Source of the DNA: RGIG3872 sp045660245
Lineage (GTDB): Bacteria; Bacillota; Clostridia; Christensenellales; UBA1242
DNA length: 14,365 nt
Assembly: GCA_045660245.1 (NCBI GenBank)
Contig: JAZRDJ010000081.1
Span: forward strand, 1-14,365
Reading direction: 5' to 3'
Each line of letters begins with the position of its first letter. Positions within the stretch are counted from its first letter, which is position 1. This document shows positions 13,967-14,365 of the stretch, piece by piece. The notes below the pieces were generated by a model. The model saw only the letters and a list, made by a program, of their open reading frames with translations. It was not told the DNA's origin and did not search any database. The position numbers and the translations under genes are program-made.

Positions 13967-14341
13967 TTGCCCAGAACCTGTCTGGGAAATACGGCAGATG
14001 AACTGGCGAAAATCATAAGCGTCAATGATAAGTTAAGGGTATGCTTTGATACAAACCATTTGTTGAGCGACAATAATGTGAATTTCATGAGAACGCTGGG
14101 GGATAAGATCATCACAGTACACGTATCAGATTATGATTTTATCAATGAACGGCATTGGCTGCCGGGCGAAGGTAAGGTCGACTGGAAAGAGTTTATGACA
14201 GAATTTAATCAGATAGGCTATGACGGAGTTTGGATGTATGAGGTGGGATTGGTATGTCCGCCTACGATAGTGCGTGACAGAGATCTGACGTTTGATGATT
14301 TTTATCAGAATGCAAACAGGATATTTAAAGGAGGAATATGA
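13955..14341 (+). CDS. Sugar phosphate isomerase/epimerase (AP-endonuclease-2 TIM barrel), N-terminal half missing
   Basis: The 3' part of a xylose-isomerase-like TIM-barrel enzyme that acts on sugars or sugar acids with a divalent metal. The frame reads AVEDLPRTCLGNT, a typical family signature, then CFDTNHLL, TVHVSDYD, ERHWLPGEGKVDW and GVWMYEVG. All four expected metal ligands are visible: Glu at 13961-13963, Asp at 14048-14050, His at 14120-14122 and Glu at 14240-14242. The first half, about 130-150 residues, is not in the window; a TTG at 13967 that could be read as a start is inside the conserved motif and is not a real start. Codon use differs from the left part. The next gene starts one base after its stop. 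The sugar substrate is unknown. Confidence 0.85.
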   Translation, partial: AVEDLPRTCLGNTADELAKIISVNDKLRVCFDTNHLLSDNNVNFMRTLGDKIITVHVSDYDFINERHWLPGEGKVDWKEFMTEFNQIGYDGVWMYEVGLVCPPTIVRDRDLTFDDFYQNANRIFKGGI

Positions 14342-14342
14342 G

Positions 14343-14365
14343 ATGATACGGTTTGGTATTGTAGG
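14343..14365 (+). CDS. Start of a probable Gfo/Idh/MocA family oxidoreductase, cut by window
   Basis: Only 7 full codons are present, MIRFGIV plus the start of a Gly codon, matching the first beta strand of the Rossmann NAD(P)-binding fold of Gfo/Idh/MocA dehydrogenases. AAGGAGG at 14328-14334 lies 8 bases before the ATG. The ATG is one base after the isomerase stop, so the two are in one operon. Isomerase plus Gfo/Idh/MocA pairs are common in sugar and inositol catabolism. The call rests on very little sequence. Confidence 0.55.

Noticed and set aside
13879..14115. Minus-strand 78-codon frame across the junction
   Set aside because: It is out of frame with dnaJ, spans the dnaJ/isomerase join and resembles no family, so it is an artefact of the join.
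1..14365. CRISPR arrays, tRNA or rRNA genes, insertion sequences, phage or defence genes
   Set aside because: I saw no regularly spaced repeats, no cloverleaf-like stretches in the short intergenic gaps, and no transposase, integrase or defence motifs in any credible frame.

Overview
The window is an AT-rich chromosomal segment. From base 1 to about 13,966 every gene lies on the minus strand. Protein families, gene order (priA-def-fmt-rlmN, pcrA-ligA, rsmE-mtaB-HIT-rpsU), AGGAG-type ribosome binding sites and TGTGN-type extended -10 promoters all point to a low-GC Firmicute, most likely an uncultured clostridial lineage. No named species can be supported from the sequence.

Reading in the direction of transcription (right to left), the layout is as follows. 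The 3' end of dnaJ is followed by a terminator. Next comes a 208-residue protein of unknown function with its own promoter and terminator. It sits where many Firmicutes carry prmA. Then comes rsmE-mtaB-HIT, a translation and RNA-modification operon. Then comes rpsU, with a near-consensus promoter and its own terminator. Then comes an AT-rich intergenic stretch, a 105-residue unknown protein, and pcrA-ligA (DNA repair helicase and NAD+-dependent ligase). rpoZ follows, with a promoter overlapped by a dyad and a strong terminator. Last is the priA-def-fmt-rlmN operon, which joins replication restart, protein N-terminal formyl metabolism and rRNA/tRNA methylation. rlmN runs off the left edge a few codons short of its end.

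At about 13,955-13,970 the sequence changes character. The minus-strand dnaJ reading frame is cut in its C-terminal domain. A plus-strand sugar phosphate isomerase/epimerase begins in mid-protein, followed by the first codons of a Gfo/Idh/MocA-type oxidoreductase. Codon use differs: ATA makes up 5 of 9 Ile codons in the isomerase fragment and 1 of 25 in rlmN. The last ~400 bases therefore look like a different genome joined to this one, either by misassembly or by recombination.

Most of the window is core housekeeping. The points worth following are the dnaJ/isomerase junction, the two unknown genes, a possible leaderless promoter for rsmE that overlaps the preceding terminator, and dyad structures near the rpoZ promoter and upstream of the 105-residue gene. 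I did not find a convincing new defence, mobile or RNA-based system.
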